NCBI GenBank assembly: GCA_003327425.1
Contig: QOQW01000002.1
Location: 287,972-334,590, forward strand
DNA: 46,619 nt
From: Candidatus Ozemibacter sibiricus
GTDB lineage: Bacteria; Muiribacteriota; Ozemobacteria; Ozemobacterales; Ozemobacteraceae
Reading direction: 5' to 3'
In this document: positions 1-8,218 of the stretch, piece by piece
How the letters are laid out: each line of letters begins with the position of its first letter
Position numbering within the stretch: the first letter of the stretch is position 1
Position numbers and translations under genes: made by a program
The notes under the pieces: generated by a model
Database searches by the model: none
What the model was told of the DNA's origin: nothing
The model's input: the letters and a program-made list of their open reading frames with translations, nothing else

Positions 1-1
1 C

Positions 2-982
2 GAGGGCCGGATCAAGCCGCTGACCTTCGTGCCCGAGCTGACCGCCGACCTCATCGAGCAGTCGACGGCGATCGTCGCCCAGATGGGCCTCCGCCCGCTG
101 CAAGCGGCCCTGGCCCGCGGGTGCCAGGTCGTGCTGGCCGGCCGGTGCTATGACCCCGCCGTCTTCGCCGCGCTGCCCATCATGCGCGGCTTCCCGGTCG
201 GGCCGGCCCTGCACATGGGCAAGATCCTGGAGTGCGCCGCCATCGCCGCCACACCCGGCTCGGGCGCCGACTGCGCCCTGGGCATCCTGCGCGAGGACAG
301 CTTCATTCTCGAGCCGCTGAGCGAGCAGCGCCGCTTCACCTGCGAATCGGCCGCCGCGCACACGCTGTACGAGAAGTCTGATCCCAGTCGCCTGCCCGGC
401 CCCGGCGGCCTGCTCGATCTCACCGAGTGCGTGTTCACCCAGATCGACGATCGGCGGGTCGAGGTGCGCGGCAGCCGGTTCCTACCCGCCCCTACCCCCG
501 ATGTCAAGCTCGAAGGCGTTCGCCCCACCGGTTTCCGCAGCATCAGCATCGCCGGGACGCGCGATCCGATCATGGTCGCCAGGATCGAGCAGATCCTGCC
601 CGAGGTCGAGCGCCAGGTGCGGGCGATGATGAGCCGCGACCGCTTGGACGGCCGGATCTTCTTCCACGTCTACGGCAAGAATGGGGTCATGGGGCCGCTC
701 GAGCCCCTGCCGCCGGCTCAGATGCACCCGCACGAACTCTGCCTGATCATCGACGCCGTGGGTCCGACCCAGGAACAGGCCGACACCCTGTGCAGCGTGA
801 CCCGCTCGACCCTGCTGCACTATGGCTACGAAGGGCGCATCTCGACCGCCGGCAACCTGGCGTTCCCCTTCTCCCCTTCCGACATCCGGATGGGTCAGGT
901 GTTCGAGTTCTCGATCTACCACCTCATGGAAGCCGACGAGCAGCAGTTGTTCCCCTGCACCGTCGAGAAGGTCGGGGGCTGA
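2..982 (+). CDS. AtuA-like (DUF1446) protein, 5' end outside window
   Basis: The reading frame is open to the left edge, so the N-terminus is missing; the visible 327 residues run to a TGA at 982. The stretch with VVLAGRCYDP, then GKILECAAIAATPGSGADC about 50 residues later, is characteristic of the acyclic terpene utilisation AtuA family (DUF1446). The founding AtuA belongs to citronellol/geraniol degradation, but most relatives are uncharacterised and often sit beside a DUF4387 protein, as here. There is no signal peptide in the visible part and the protein looks soluble and cytoplasmic. It is followed after 24 bases by the DUF4387 gene, which has a strong AGGAGG ribosome site. The exact reaction is unknown. 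The neighbourhood (P-loop protein, class I fumarase) points to organic-acid metabolism rather than terpenes; that is inference. Confidence 0.8.
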   Translation, partial: EGRIKPLTFVPELTADLIEQSTAIVAQMGLRPLQAALARGCQVVLAGRCYDPAVFAALPIMRGFPVGPALHMGKILECAAIAATPGSGADCALGILREDSFILEPLSEQRRFTCESAAAHTLYEKSDPSRLPGPGGLLDLTECVFTQIDDRRVEVRGSRFLPAPTPDVKLEGVRPTGFRSISIAGTRDPIMVARIEQILPEVERQVRAMMSRDRLDGRIFFHVYGKNGVMGPLEPLPPAQMHPHELCLIIDAVGPTQEQADTLCSVTRSTLLHYGYEGRISTAGNLAFPFSPSDIRMGQVFEFSIYHLMEADEQQLFPCTVEKVGG

Positions 983-1006
983 TCGGCCCCGTCAGGAGGA
1001 AGTCGC

Positions 1007-1354
1007 ATGCGCATGAACATCCGTGACGTCGCCAAGGTCATCCGGTCGAAGAATTCGGGGCCGTTCGAGCTGACGTTCGACATCATCTTCAAAGATCGAG
1101 CCTGGTTCGAGACCTTCCGGGCCCGCCACATCATCAATCCCGAACTGATCTGCCGCCTGTTCCGGATCAAGCCGGAAGATATCCTCGGCATCATTCCCTT
1201 CGCCCCGGCCCAGGCGATCAAGATCACGATCCGGCGCTGGATCCCGTCCGGGGCCCTCGGCGAGACCGATATCTACGGCGCGCAGCAGCACGCGCCCCTG
1301 CTGGACATCGAGTTCGAGGCCGACCCCGCGGCCCCCGACCAGCCCCGGTCATGA
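1007..1354 (+). CDS. DUF4387 family protein
   Basis: This 115-residue protein begins with MRMNIRDVAKVIRSKNSGPF and contains the DIIF, RARHIINPELICRLF and FAPAQAIKITIRR segments typical of DUF4387. The family is small, cytoplasmic and of unknown function. It is found next to, or fused to, AtuA-like proteins, so a complex or a two-part enzyme is plausible. The start is supported by AGGAGG seven bases upstream. It lies 24 bases after the AtuA-like gene and 48 bases before the P-loop gene, consistent with one operon. No catalytic residues can be assigned by reading. Confidence 0.8.
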   Translation: MRMNIRDVAKVIRSKNSGPFELTFDIIFKDRAWFETFRARHIINPELICRLFRIKPEDILGIIPFAPAQAIKITIRRWIPSGALGETDIYGAQQHAPLLDIEFEADPAAPDQPRS

Positions 1355-1402
1355 CCGTCCCGCGGCCCTTCGGCCTTCCCGCCACCGCCTGAGGATGAGG
1401 CC

Positions 1403-2377
1403 ATGCAGGTTCCCAGCATCTTCTCGTTCAACCCCTCCCAGATCGATACCCTGCTCTATGCGACCTACTACGCCCCCCGCGGTCGGTATCGGCTGTACAT
1501 GCTCGCGGCCGAGCTGGCCCACCGCTATCTGTACCCGACCGATCTGCTGATCGGGGTGATCGGAGGGGAAGGCGCGGGCAAATCGACCCTCATCAAAGGG
1601 CTGTTTCCAGGCCTCGAGCTGACCAACGACGATGAAGGGGTCAATCTGCGGCCGACCCCCATCTACGACTTTCGTCCGGGAGATTTCTTCGCCCCGCATA
1701 CCTTCCATCTCGATGTCCGCTTTGAACTGGCCTTCCATCAGCAGTTCGAAATCATCGAAGCGATCCAGACCGCCCTGCTGCATGGCCGGCGAGTGATCAT
1801 CGAGCATTTCGACCTGATCTACGAGGCCCTGGGCCACAACGCCCATCTGCTGTTCGGGGTGGGCGAAGAAGTCATCGTGGCCCGCCCGACCATTTTCGGC
1901 CCGGAGCCCGCCCGCATCAAGGCGGTGGTCGACCGCACCATCCGGTTCCGTTTGATGGCCCACTCGGCCGAAGATATCACCAGCCACATCCTGGCCACCG
2001 ATTATCATTACCAGCGCCCCGTGCTGCATTCCGACGTCAAGCACGGCTTCGTCATCAAGTTCCCCGAAAAACCCGAGATCGATCTGGCCGAACTCGAGAA
2101 GAAAGTGCTGGCGGTGATCGCCCAGGATGTCCCGATCGGGCCTTCCGGCGAGAATCGCCTGCGGATCGGGGATTGGGAAATGGTCTGCACCGGCCCCCGC
2201 ACCCATATCAAATCCTCCGGCCAGATCGAGAATTTCCGCCTGATCAAGGAATTCATCTTCGACCCCCTGCACAAGGAGTATTTGCTGGTCGGCATGGTCG
2301 GCCACCGCGAGGCGGCGGGGCTCGAAGACATCGGCTACATCAGCGACCACCCCGAACACGAGGAGACCCCGCGATGA
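1403..2377 (+). CDS. P-loop protein with AlaRS editing (SAD)-like C-terminus
   Basis: The 324-residue protein has a clear Walker A motif, GGEGAGKST, at residues 54-62, soon after a hydrophobic strand, so it should bind a nucleotide. The C-terminal half resembles the second additional domain of alanyl-tRNA synthetase and AlaX. H187 and H195 sit in a MAHSAEDITSHIL stretch, and C262 and H268 sit in CTGPRTHIKSSGQI, which parallels the CGGTHV-TGEI element of those zinc domains. Four ligands (H, H, C, H) are therefore present. The two parts together are unusual; a role in tRNA editing, or a nucleotide-dependent enzyme using the zinc fold, are both possible. The start has a GAGG-rich ribosome site. 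Its stop overlaps the fumarase start by ATGA, showing translational coupling. The P-loop is certain; the editing-domain match is by motif only. Confidence 0.7.
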   Translation: MQVPSIFSFNPSQIDTLLYATYYAPRGRYRLYMLAAELAHRYLYPTDLLIGVIGGEGAGKSTLIKGLFPGLELTNDDEGVNLRPTPIYDFRPGDFFAPHTFHLDVRFELAFHQQFEIIEAIQTALLHGRRVIIEHFDLIYEALGHNAHLLFGVGEEVIVARPTIFGPEPARIKAVVDRTIRFRLMAHSAEDITSHILATDYHYQRPVLHSDVKHGFVIKFPEKPEIDLAELEKKVLAVIAQDVPIGPSGENRLRIGDWEMVCTGPRTHIKSSGQIENFRLIKEFIFDPLHKEYLLVGMVGHREAAGLEDIGYISDHPEHEETPR

Positions 2378-4062
2378 CCACCGACCTGCCGTCACCGACC
2401 CCAGGAGCTGCTTCCACGCCGACATCGGCATCTGGTACCTCGACCGCCCATCCGTCTCACGCGGCGGCGGCCGAGGTCGGAACCTCGCCGTTCGCGCCGC
2501 CCGGCGTGTCCTGGCGGAAGGTGACAGACGAAGGAATCAGCCCCATCGCCGCCGCCGGCCGCACCTTCCTGACCATCGAGCCGCGCCTGCTGACCGACCT
2601 GGCCGCGACCGCGTTCCACGATATCTCGTTCTTCCTGCGGCCGTCCCAGTTCGAGCAGTGGGCGCGCGTGCTCGACGATCCGCAGGCCCATCCCAACGAG
2701 AAGTTCGTCGTCGGCAGCCTGATCCGCAATGCGGTCATCGCGGCAGAGGGGGTGTTTCCCCTCTGCCAGGACACCGGCACCGCCACCATTCTGGCCAAAC
2801 GCGGCGAGGGCATCCTCACCGGGGGCGACGACGAAACGGCCCTCAGCGAGGGCATCGCCTGGACCTTCCGCCAGGATTACCTGCGCGCCTCGCAGATGGC
2901 CGCGCGCGACCTGTTCGAGGAGACCAACACCGGCACCAACCTGCCGGCTCAGATCGAGATCGGCTGCGGGCCGGGGGCGGCCTATGATTTCCTGTTCCTG
3001 GCCAAAGGCGGCGGGTCATCGAACAAGACGGCCCTCTATCAGGAAACCAAAGCCCTGCTGACTCCCCAGGCCTTCGAGGAGTTCCTGCGCGCCCGGCTGC
3101 CGGCGCTGGGGGTGGCGGCCTGCCCGCCCTACCACCTGGCCGTCGTCGTGGGCGGCACCTCGCCCGAGATGTGCCTGAAGATGCTCAAGCTGGCCACGGC
3201 CGGAGCCCTCGACCACCTGCCGACGACCGGCGACGAGCACGGTCGGCCCTTCCGCGACCCGGCCTGGGAAGCCAAGGTGATGGCCATCGCCGCCGATCTC
3301 GGTCTGGGCGCCCAGTTCGGCGGGCGCTGGCTGGCCCTCGACGCCCGGGTCATCCGCTTGCCGCGGCATGCCGGGTCCTGCCCGGTGGCGATCGGGGTGT
3401 CCTGCAGCGCCCATCGTCAGGCGGTCGGCCGCATCACCGCGAGCGGCGCCTGGCTCGAGCAGCTCGAGACCGATCCCGCCCGCTGGCTGGACCGCGTCGC
3501 CGCCGTGCCGACCCTGGCCCCGGTGCGCCTCGACCTCAACCGTCCGCTGGCCGAGATCCGGGCCGATCTGGCCAGACTGCCGGTGGGCACGCTCCTATCC
3601 CTCACCGGACCGATGGTGGTCGCCCGCGACGTGGCCCATGCCCGGCTCAACGCTCGGTTGCAGGCCGGGCAACCGCTCCCCGAGTATTTTCTGCGGCATC
3701 CCGTGTACTATGCCGGGCCGGCCCGCACCCCGCCCGGCTACCCGATCGGCAGCTTCGGCCCGACCACCGCCCAGCGCATGGATGACTACCTCGCCCGCTT
3801 CATGGCCCAGGGCGGGTCGCTCATCACGCTGGCCAAGGGCAATCGGGCGGCGGGCGTGACCCAGGCCTGCCAGCAGTACGGCGGGTTCTACCTGGGCACG
3901 ATCGGCGGGGCGGCGGCGCTGCTCGCCCGCGAGCACATCCGGCAGGCCGAGATCATCGACTTCCCTGATCTCGGCATGGAGGCGGTGCGCCGCATCGAAG
4001 TGCAGGATCTGCCCGCCTTCCTGGTCGTCGACGATCGCGGCCACTCGCTGTATTCGAGATGA
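2374..4062 (+). CDS. fumA: Class I [4Fe-4S] fumarase, single chain (fumarase/mesaconase)
   Basis: This 562-residue protein matches one-chain class I fumarases such as E. coli FumA/FumB. The three cluster cysteines are C131 (in LCQDTGTA), C250 (in AACPPYH) and C344 (in GVSCSAHR). The C-terminal half has VDLNRP-type, DVAHAR, YYAGPARTPPG, GSFGPTTAQRMD and LAKGNRA stretches of the beta domain. It interconverts fumarate and malate; family members can also hydrate mesaconate to citramalate. The first 40 residues are an Ala/Ser/Thr/Pro-rich extension absent from E. coli FumA. The start is the ATG that overlaps the previous stop by ATGA, with GAGGAG upstream; the frame continues open upstream but that part is inside the P-loop gene. 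With AtuA-like and DUF4387 partners, mesaconase in a methylaspartate-type pathway is a reasonable alternative to TCA-cycle fumarase. Confidence 0.92.
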   Translation: MTTDLPSPTPGAASTPTSASGTSTAHPSHAAAAEVGTSPFAPPGVSWRKVTDEGISPIAAAGRTFLTIEPRLLTDLAATAFHDISFFLRPSQFEQWARVLDDPQAHPNEKFVVGSLIRNAVIAAEGVFPLCQDTGTATILAKRGEGILTGGDDETALSEGIAWTFRQDYLRASQMAARDLFEETNTGTNLPAQIEIGCGPGAAYDFLFLAKGGGSSNKTALYQETKALLTPQAFEEFLRARLPALGVAACPPYHLAVVVGGTSPEMCLKMLKLATAGALDHLPTTGDEHGRPFRDPAWEAKVMAIAADLGLGAQFGGRWLALDARVIRLPRHAGSCPVAIGVSCSAHRQAVGRITASGAWLEQLETDPARWLDRVAAVPTLAPVRLDLNRPLAEIRADLARLPVGTLLSLTGPMVVARDVAHARLNARLQAGQPLPEYFLRHPVYYAGPARTPPGYPIGSFGPTTAQRMDDYLARFMAQGGSLITLAKGNRAAGVTQACQQYGGFYLGTIGGAAALLAREHIRQAEIIDFPDLGMEAVRRIEVQDLPAFLVVDDRGHSLYSR

Positions 4063-4177
4063 ATCCGAGGTGAGAATCCCCCCGGCTGGCCCGACCGGCC
4101 GGCAGGCTCCGGCCCCCCGGGGCATGAATCCACGGCCGAGCGCGGTCGATGGGCTGGCGGTTCTGATCGCAGCAGGC

Positions 4178-4206
4178 TTGACGAGGAGCGCTCTGCCTGC
4201 TATACT
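4178..4206 (+). promoter_or_regulatory. Sigma-70 promoter of metK
   Basis: TTGACG at 4178-4183 and TATACT at 4201-4206 are separated by exactly 17 bases. Transcription should begin near 4213, giving a leader of about 27 bases before the metK ATG at 4240. This leader is too short for a SAM riboswitch. GGAGG at 4226-4230 is the ribosome site. Confidence 0.85.
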
Positions 4207-4239
4207 CGCCAGACTTCTGCGAAATGGAGGCCTTTTTCC

Positions 4240-5415
4240 ATGCGGTATTTCTTCACCTCTGAATCCGTCACCGAAGGGCACCCCGACAAGGTTGCCGATC
4301 AGATTTCCGATGCCGTCCTCGACGCCATCCTGGCACAAGATCCCTACGGCCGCGTCGCCTGCGAGACCGCCGTCACCACCGGCCTGGCTTTCGTGATGGG
4401 CGAGATCACCACCCAGTGCTATGTCGACATCCAGGACATCGTCCGCAAGACCCTGATCGAGATCGGGTACACCAATTCCGAATGGGGCATCGACGGGCGC
4501 GCCTGCGGCGTCATGGTCGCCATCGACAAGCAGTCGCCCGACATCGCCCAGGGCGTCGACAAGGCGGTCGACGCCGATGAGAAGGCCGCCGACAAAGAGC
4601 TGAACACTGGTGCCGGCGACCAGGGCATGATGGTCGGTTTCGCCTGCCGCGAAACCCCCGACCTGATGCCCGCGCCGATCTATTACGCCCACGGCATCTG
4701 CCGCAAGCTGGCCGAGCTGCGCAAGAAGAACATCCTGCCCTACCTGCGCCCCGACGGCAAAGCCCAGGTCACCGTCGAGTACGACAACGGCAAGGTCGCC
4801 CGCATCGATGCGGTGGTCATCTCTTCGCAGCATTCGCCCGAGGTCAGCCACGCCCAGATCACCGAAGACCTCATCGCCAAATGCGCCAAGGCCATCATCC
4901 CGGCCGAGCTGATCGACAAGAACACCAAGTTCTACGTCAACCCGACCGGCCGGTTCGTGGTCGGCGGCCCGCAAGGCGATTCCGGTCTGACCGGGCGCAA
5001 GATCATCGTCGACACCTACGGCGGCATGGCCTCCCACGGCGGCGGTGCCTTCTCCGGGAAAGACCCCACCAAGGTCGACCGCTCGGGCGCCTACATGGGC
5101 CGCTACATCGCCAAGAACCTCGTCGCGGCCGGTATCGCCGACCGCCTCGAGATCCAGATCGCCTACGCCATCGGCGTGGCCCGCCCGCTGTCGGTGCATG
5201 TCAATACCTTCGGCACCACCAAGCTGGCCCCCGAGAAGATCGAGAAGCTGATCGTCGATACCTTCGATCTGCGGCCCGGCGCCATCATCAAGCACCTCGG
5301 CCTGCGCCGGCCGATCTACCGGCCGACCGCGGCCTACGGCCACTTCGGGCGCTCCGACCTCGACCTGCCCTGGGAGCGCACCGACAAGGTCGACATTCTG
5401 AAGAAAGCCCTCTGA
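4240..5415 (+). CDS. metK: S-adenosylmethionine synthetase
   Basis: This 391-residue protein is a full-length MetK and makes S-adenosylmethionine from methionine and ATP in the cytoplasm. Visible motifs are GHPDK at 13-17, GAGDQGMM at 124-131 (methionine/ATP loop) and the glycine-rich phosphate loop GGGAFSGKD at 267-275. Length and ending ([10 protein letters not shown]) are normal. It has its own near-consensus promoter and a strong 12-bp hairpin terminator starting 36 bases past the stop, so it is probably a single-gene transcript. Codon choice is like the neighbours. No anomalies. Confidence 0.98.
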   Translation: MRYFFTSESVTEGHPDKVADQISDAVLDAILAQDPYGRVACETAVTTGLAFVMGEITTQCYVDIQDIVRKTLIEIGYTNSEWGIDGRACGVMVAIDKQSPDIAQGVDKAVDADEKAADKELNTGAGDQGMMVGFACRETPDLMPAPIYYAHGICRKLAELRKKNILPYLRPDGKAQVTVEYDNGKVARIDAVVISSQHSPEVSHAQITEDLIAKCAKAIIPAELIDKNTKFYVNPTGRFVVGGPQGDSGLTGRKIIVDTYGGMASHGGGAFSGKDPTKVDRSGAYMGRYIAKNLVAAGIADRLEIQIAYAIGVARPLSVHVNTFGTTKLAPEKIEKLIVDTFDLRPGAIIKHLGLRRPIYRPTAAYGHFGRSDLDLPWERTDKVDILKKAL

Positions 5416-5422
5416 TGCGACC

Positions 5423-6403
5423 GTGAGGGGCACGTTGTTCCCGATGGCCAGGGGCCTGGACCGACCGCGGTCCAGGCCCTTCCCTTCTGGCGGGGGCGCG
5501 GGCGCCCCCGCTTCGCCGGCCCGACGGCTCACCCGCCCGGAAGGGCCGCCTCCCGCCGCCGCGCCGTCCACTCGGTGGTTTTCCGGCACAGGAGGGCGGG
5601 GGGGCACTGCCGCTCCTGCCGCCTGGGTCCTCTGGGCCGTCATCGTCGGCCTGGCCTGGCTGGGGGCAGCGCCGGGCGTGCAGGCCGCGCCAGCGCTGAC
5701 GGTGCTGGTCTACCATCACCTCGAAGATCCCACGACCTCTGACGTCTCTTGTACGCCGGCCCAGTTCGCCGCGCAGATGGAAGCCCTGCAACGCGCCGGG
5801 TTCACACCGCTGACTCTGCCACAGATCAGGCTGTTTCTGGCCGGCGGGCTGCCCGATCTGCCCAACCCGGTGGCCATCACCTTCGACGACGGCTATGAGA
5901 GCCTCTACCATCACGCCCTGCCGGTGGCTCGCCGCCTGCGCCTGCCCATGATCGTCTTCCTGGTGACCTCGCGGCTGGGGCGCCAGCCGCAGTTCACCCG
6001 GTACCTCTCGCCCGCCCAGATCAAGGAGATGGCGGCGTCGGGCTGGTTCGAGTTCGGGTCGCACACCCACGATCTGCACACCGACACCATGCGCATCTGG
6101 GACGCCTTCCGCTCCACCCCCAATCCCCTGCTGCCCGCGGTGACGGCCGATTTCGCCCAGTCGCAGGCGCGATTGCGCGAGATTCTGGGGCACCCAGCCA
6201 TCGCGCTCGCCTGGCCCTACGGCAAGTACAACGCCCAGACCCGGCAAGCCGCTCGCCACGCGGGGTTCCAGTTGCATTTCACCAGTCGGCCCGGATCGAA
6301 CGAGCCGGGATCGGACCCGTTCGGCATCAAGCGACTGCCCGTCACCGCCCGCGACACCCCCGAGTCGGTGGTGCGCAAGGCGCGCGGCTCGCTGTTCTGG
6401 TAG
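5423..6403 (+). CDS. Exported polysaccharide deacetylase
   Basis: The catalytic NodB-type domain is clear. In the longest reading (326 residues) TFDDGY is at 153-158 (metal and catalytic aspartates), SHTHDLH at 213-219 (metal histidines) and WPYGKY at 264-269. The family removes N-acetyl groups from peptidoglycan, chitin-like or exopolysaccharide substrates, here outside the cytoplasm. A hydrophobic stretch at 67-82 ending PGVQAAP looks like a signal peptide or anchor. The start is uncertain: GTG 5423 and ATG 5444 both lie before the metK terminator hairpin and leave an Arg/Pro/Gly-rich leader of about 60 residues with no good ribosome site; no standard start codon lies between the hairpin and the signal sequence. 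nadB follows after 10 bases, so the two may be cotranscribed. Confidence 0.85.
   Translation: MRGTLFPMARGLDRPRSRPFPSGGGAGAPASPARRLTRPEGPPPAAAPSTRWFSGTGGRGGTAAPAAWVLWAVIVGLAWLGAAPGVQAAPALTVLVYHHLEDPTTSDVSCTPAQFAAQMEALQRAGFTPLTLPQIRLFLAGGLPDLPNPVAITFDDGYESLYHHALPVARRLRLPMIVFLVTSRLGRQPQFTRYLSPAQIKEMAASGWFEFGSHTHDLHTDTMRIWDAFRSTPNPLLPAVTADFAQSQARLREILGHPAIALAWPYGKYNAQTRQAARHAGFQLHFTSRPGSNEPGSDPFGIKRLPVTARDTPESVVRKARGSLFW
5452..5488 (+). terminator. Rho-independent terminator after metK
   Basis: GGGCCTGGACCG at 5452-5463 and its exact complement at 5468-5479 form a 12-bp stem with a four-base loop, followed by a pyrimidine run TTCCCTTCT. It lies inside the N-terminal part of the longest reading of the next gene, which casts doubt on that start. 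Confidence 0.75.
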
Positions 6404-6413
6404 GCCGACCCGC

Positions 6414-7991
6414 ATGAAGACCTGGCGCGCTCGCCACTTGATCATCGGCTCCGGGGTGGCCGGTCTGACCGCCGCCCTCACCCTGGCCGAAGCCGGGGAG
6501 GAGGTGCTGGTGCTGACCAAGGACCGCCTGCACGTGGCCACATCGGCCTATGCCCAGGGCGGCATCGCCGCCGTCTGGGACGAAGCCGACAGTCCCACCG
6601 ACCACGCCCGCGACACGCTGGTGGCCGGAGCCGGCCTGTGCGACCCCCGCGCCGTCGATCTGCTGGTGCGGGAAGGCCCCGATGCCGTCCGCACCATGAT
6701 CGCCTGGGGCGCCTGCTTCGACCGCGAGGGCGATCGCCTCCTGCTGACCCGCGAGGGCGGCCACCGCCACTGGCGGATCCTGCATGCCCACGGCGACGCC
6801 ACCGGCCGCGAGCTGGAACGGGCTCTGTGCGAGCGCGTCCGCACCGAAGCCCGCATCCGGGTGATCGAGGGGTTCCTGGCCGCCGATCTGCTCACCACCC
6901 CGACCCGGGTCGCCGGGGTGTGGGGCTGGCAGAGCGGCGAGGCCGAGCCGGTGCAGGTCGTGGCCGAGCGCACCCTGCTGGCCAGCGGCGGCCTGGCCGC
7001 CCTCTTCCGCGACACCACCAACCCGGCCGTGACCACCGGCGACGGCATCGTGATGGCGTGGGCGGCGGGCGCCACCGTGGCCGATCTCGAGTTCGTCCAG
7101 TTCCATCCTACCGGCTTGGTCATTCCCGGGGAGCCGCGCTATCTCCTCACCGAAGCCCTGCGCGGGGAAGGCGCCCTGTTGGTGACCCGTGCCGGCGAGC
7201 GGTTCATGCCGCGTTACCATCCCCTCGCCGAGCTGGCTCCCCGCGATATCGTGGCCCGCGCCGAGCTGCTCGAGATGCAACGGACCGGCGATCCCTTCGT
7301 CCTGCTCGATGCCCGCCACCTCGGGGCGGAGTTTTTGCGCCGCCGCTTCCCCGGCCTCGAAGAGCTGCTGGCCCGGTTCTCGCTCTCGCTGGCCCGCGAT
7401 CTGATCCCGGTCGCCCCGGCCGCCCACTACACCATCGGAGGAGTGTTGACCGACCTGGACGGCCGCGCCACCCGCCCCGGGCTCTATGCCGCCGGGGAAG
7501 TCGCCTGCACCGGGGTTCATGGCGCCAATCGCCTGGCCTCGAACAGCCTGCTGGAGTGCCTGGTCTTCGGGCGACGCGCCGCGCGAGCCATGCGCGAGGA
7601 CGCGGTCGAACCGATCGATTCCGAACTCGAACTCGCCAGCCCCCCCTTGTCGTGGGAGGGAGAGGCGGTGGCGACCGACCTCGACCTAACGGAGCTGCTG
7701 GCGCGCCACCTGGGCGTCTTCCGCACCGGGCCCGGTCTGGCGACGGCCGTCGCGCAGCTCGCTCCGGCCCTGCGCCAGATCCCGCGCCCCGCGACCGACC
7801 TCACTCCGGCCCGGGTGACCGCCCGCTCGCGACGGGCGGCGGCGGCGCTGGTGGCCCGCTTCGCCGAAGCCCGCCGCGAAAGCCGGGGCGCCCACTTCCG
7901 CGAGGATTTCCCCGCTCCCGATCCGGCCTGGCAGTTCCGGCAGGGCCTGACCGGGGATGCGCTGGAGCGGCTGCCCGGCGACGTGGCCTGA
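6414..7991 (+). CDS. nadB: L-aspartate oxidase
   Basis: This 525-residue flavoprotein oxidises L-aspartate to iminoaspartate, the first step of de novo NAD synthesis. The FAD-binding GSGVAGLTAA is at 12-21 and the SAYAQGGIA loop at 44-52. The substrate-site QFHPTG is at 229-234, APRD at 275-278 and AHYTIGG at 337-343. The second FAD contact, with GEVACTGVHGANRLASNS, is at 361-378. The C-terminal helical domain has the ESRGAHFREDFP signature that separates NadB and SdhA-type enzymes from other oxidases; the free, non-membrane layout and 525 length favour NadB. nadA and nadC are not in the window. It starts 10 bases after the deacetylase stop, with only a weak ribosome site. Confidence 0.95.
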   Translation: MKTWRARHLIIGSGVAGLTAALTLAEAGEEVLVLTKDRLHVATSAYAQGGIAAVWDEADSPTDHARDTLVAGAGLCDPRAVDLLVREGPDAVRTMIAWGACFDREGDRLLLTREGGHRHWRILHAHGDATGRELERALCERVRTEARIRVIEGFLAADLLTTPTRVAGVWGWQSGEAEPVQVVAERTLLASGGLAALFRDTTNPAVTTGDGIVMAWAAGATVADLEFVQFHPTGLVIPGEPRYLLTEALRGEGALLVTRAGERFMPRYHPLAELAPRDIVARAELLEMQRTGDPFVLLDARHLGAEFLRRRFPGLEELLARFSLSLARDLIPVAPAAHYTIGGVLTDLDGRATRPGLYAAGEVACTGVHGANRLASNSLLECLVFGRRAARAMREDAVEPIDSELELASPPLSWEGEAVATDLDLTELLARHLGVFRTGPGLATAVAQLAPALRQIPRPATDLTPARVTARSRRAAAALVARFAEARRESRGAHFREDFPAPDPAWQFRQGLTGDALERLPGDVA

Positions 7992-8031
7992 CCGGAAGCG
8001 CGTACCCGGAAGCGCGTGACCGGAAGCGCGA
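7991..8031. repeat. 14-bp tandem repeat, three copies
   Basis: The unit CCGGAAGCGCG recurs at 7992, 8006 and 8020 with a constant period of 14 bases, directly after the nadB stop. No function is evident. Confidence 0.8.
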
Positions 8032-8161
8032 CCACCTCCGGCGCGCCCTTCCCCGCCTCCCCGTCCACTGGGTGCTCCTCCGGCCTTACGGCCCCCTTCT
8101 CTTCGGGGAACAGGCTGGCCGCACACGCCGGAACCTTCGCCGCCAGAGGTCGCCTTAACGG

Positions 8162-8190
8162 CTGAACGGCGCCGCGGGGGCACCGTTCAG
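8162..8190. terminator. Possible hairpin between convergent genes
   Basis: CTGAACGG at 8162-8169 and CCGTTCAG at 8183-8190 are exact complements around a GC-rich 13-base loop. It lies between nadB (+) and the HAMP-domain gene (-), where a shared terminator would sit. There is no T-run on either side, so this is weak. The rest of 8032-8218 holds no recognisable feature. Confidence 0.35.
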
Positions 8191-8218
8191 AGGTGATCGG
8201 GGAACCGAACGACGTTGG

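Noticed and set aside
4207-4239. A SAM riboswitch before metK
   Set aside because: The leader between promoter and start is only about 27 bases, too short for any SAM riboswitch class.
3595-5643. A 682-residue open frame on the minus strand across fumA and metK
   Set aside because: It lies opposite two firm genes, has no ribosome site, and is rich in the Gly/Asp/Val typical of antisense frames of GC-rich DNA.
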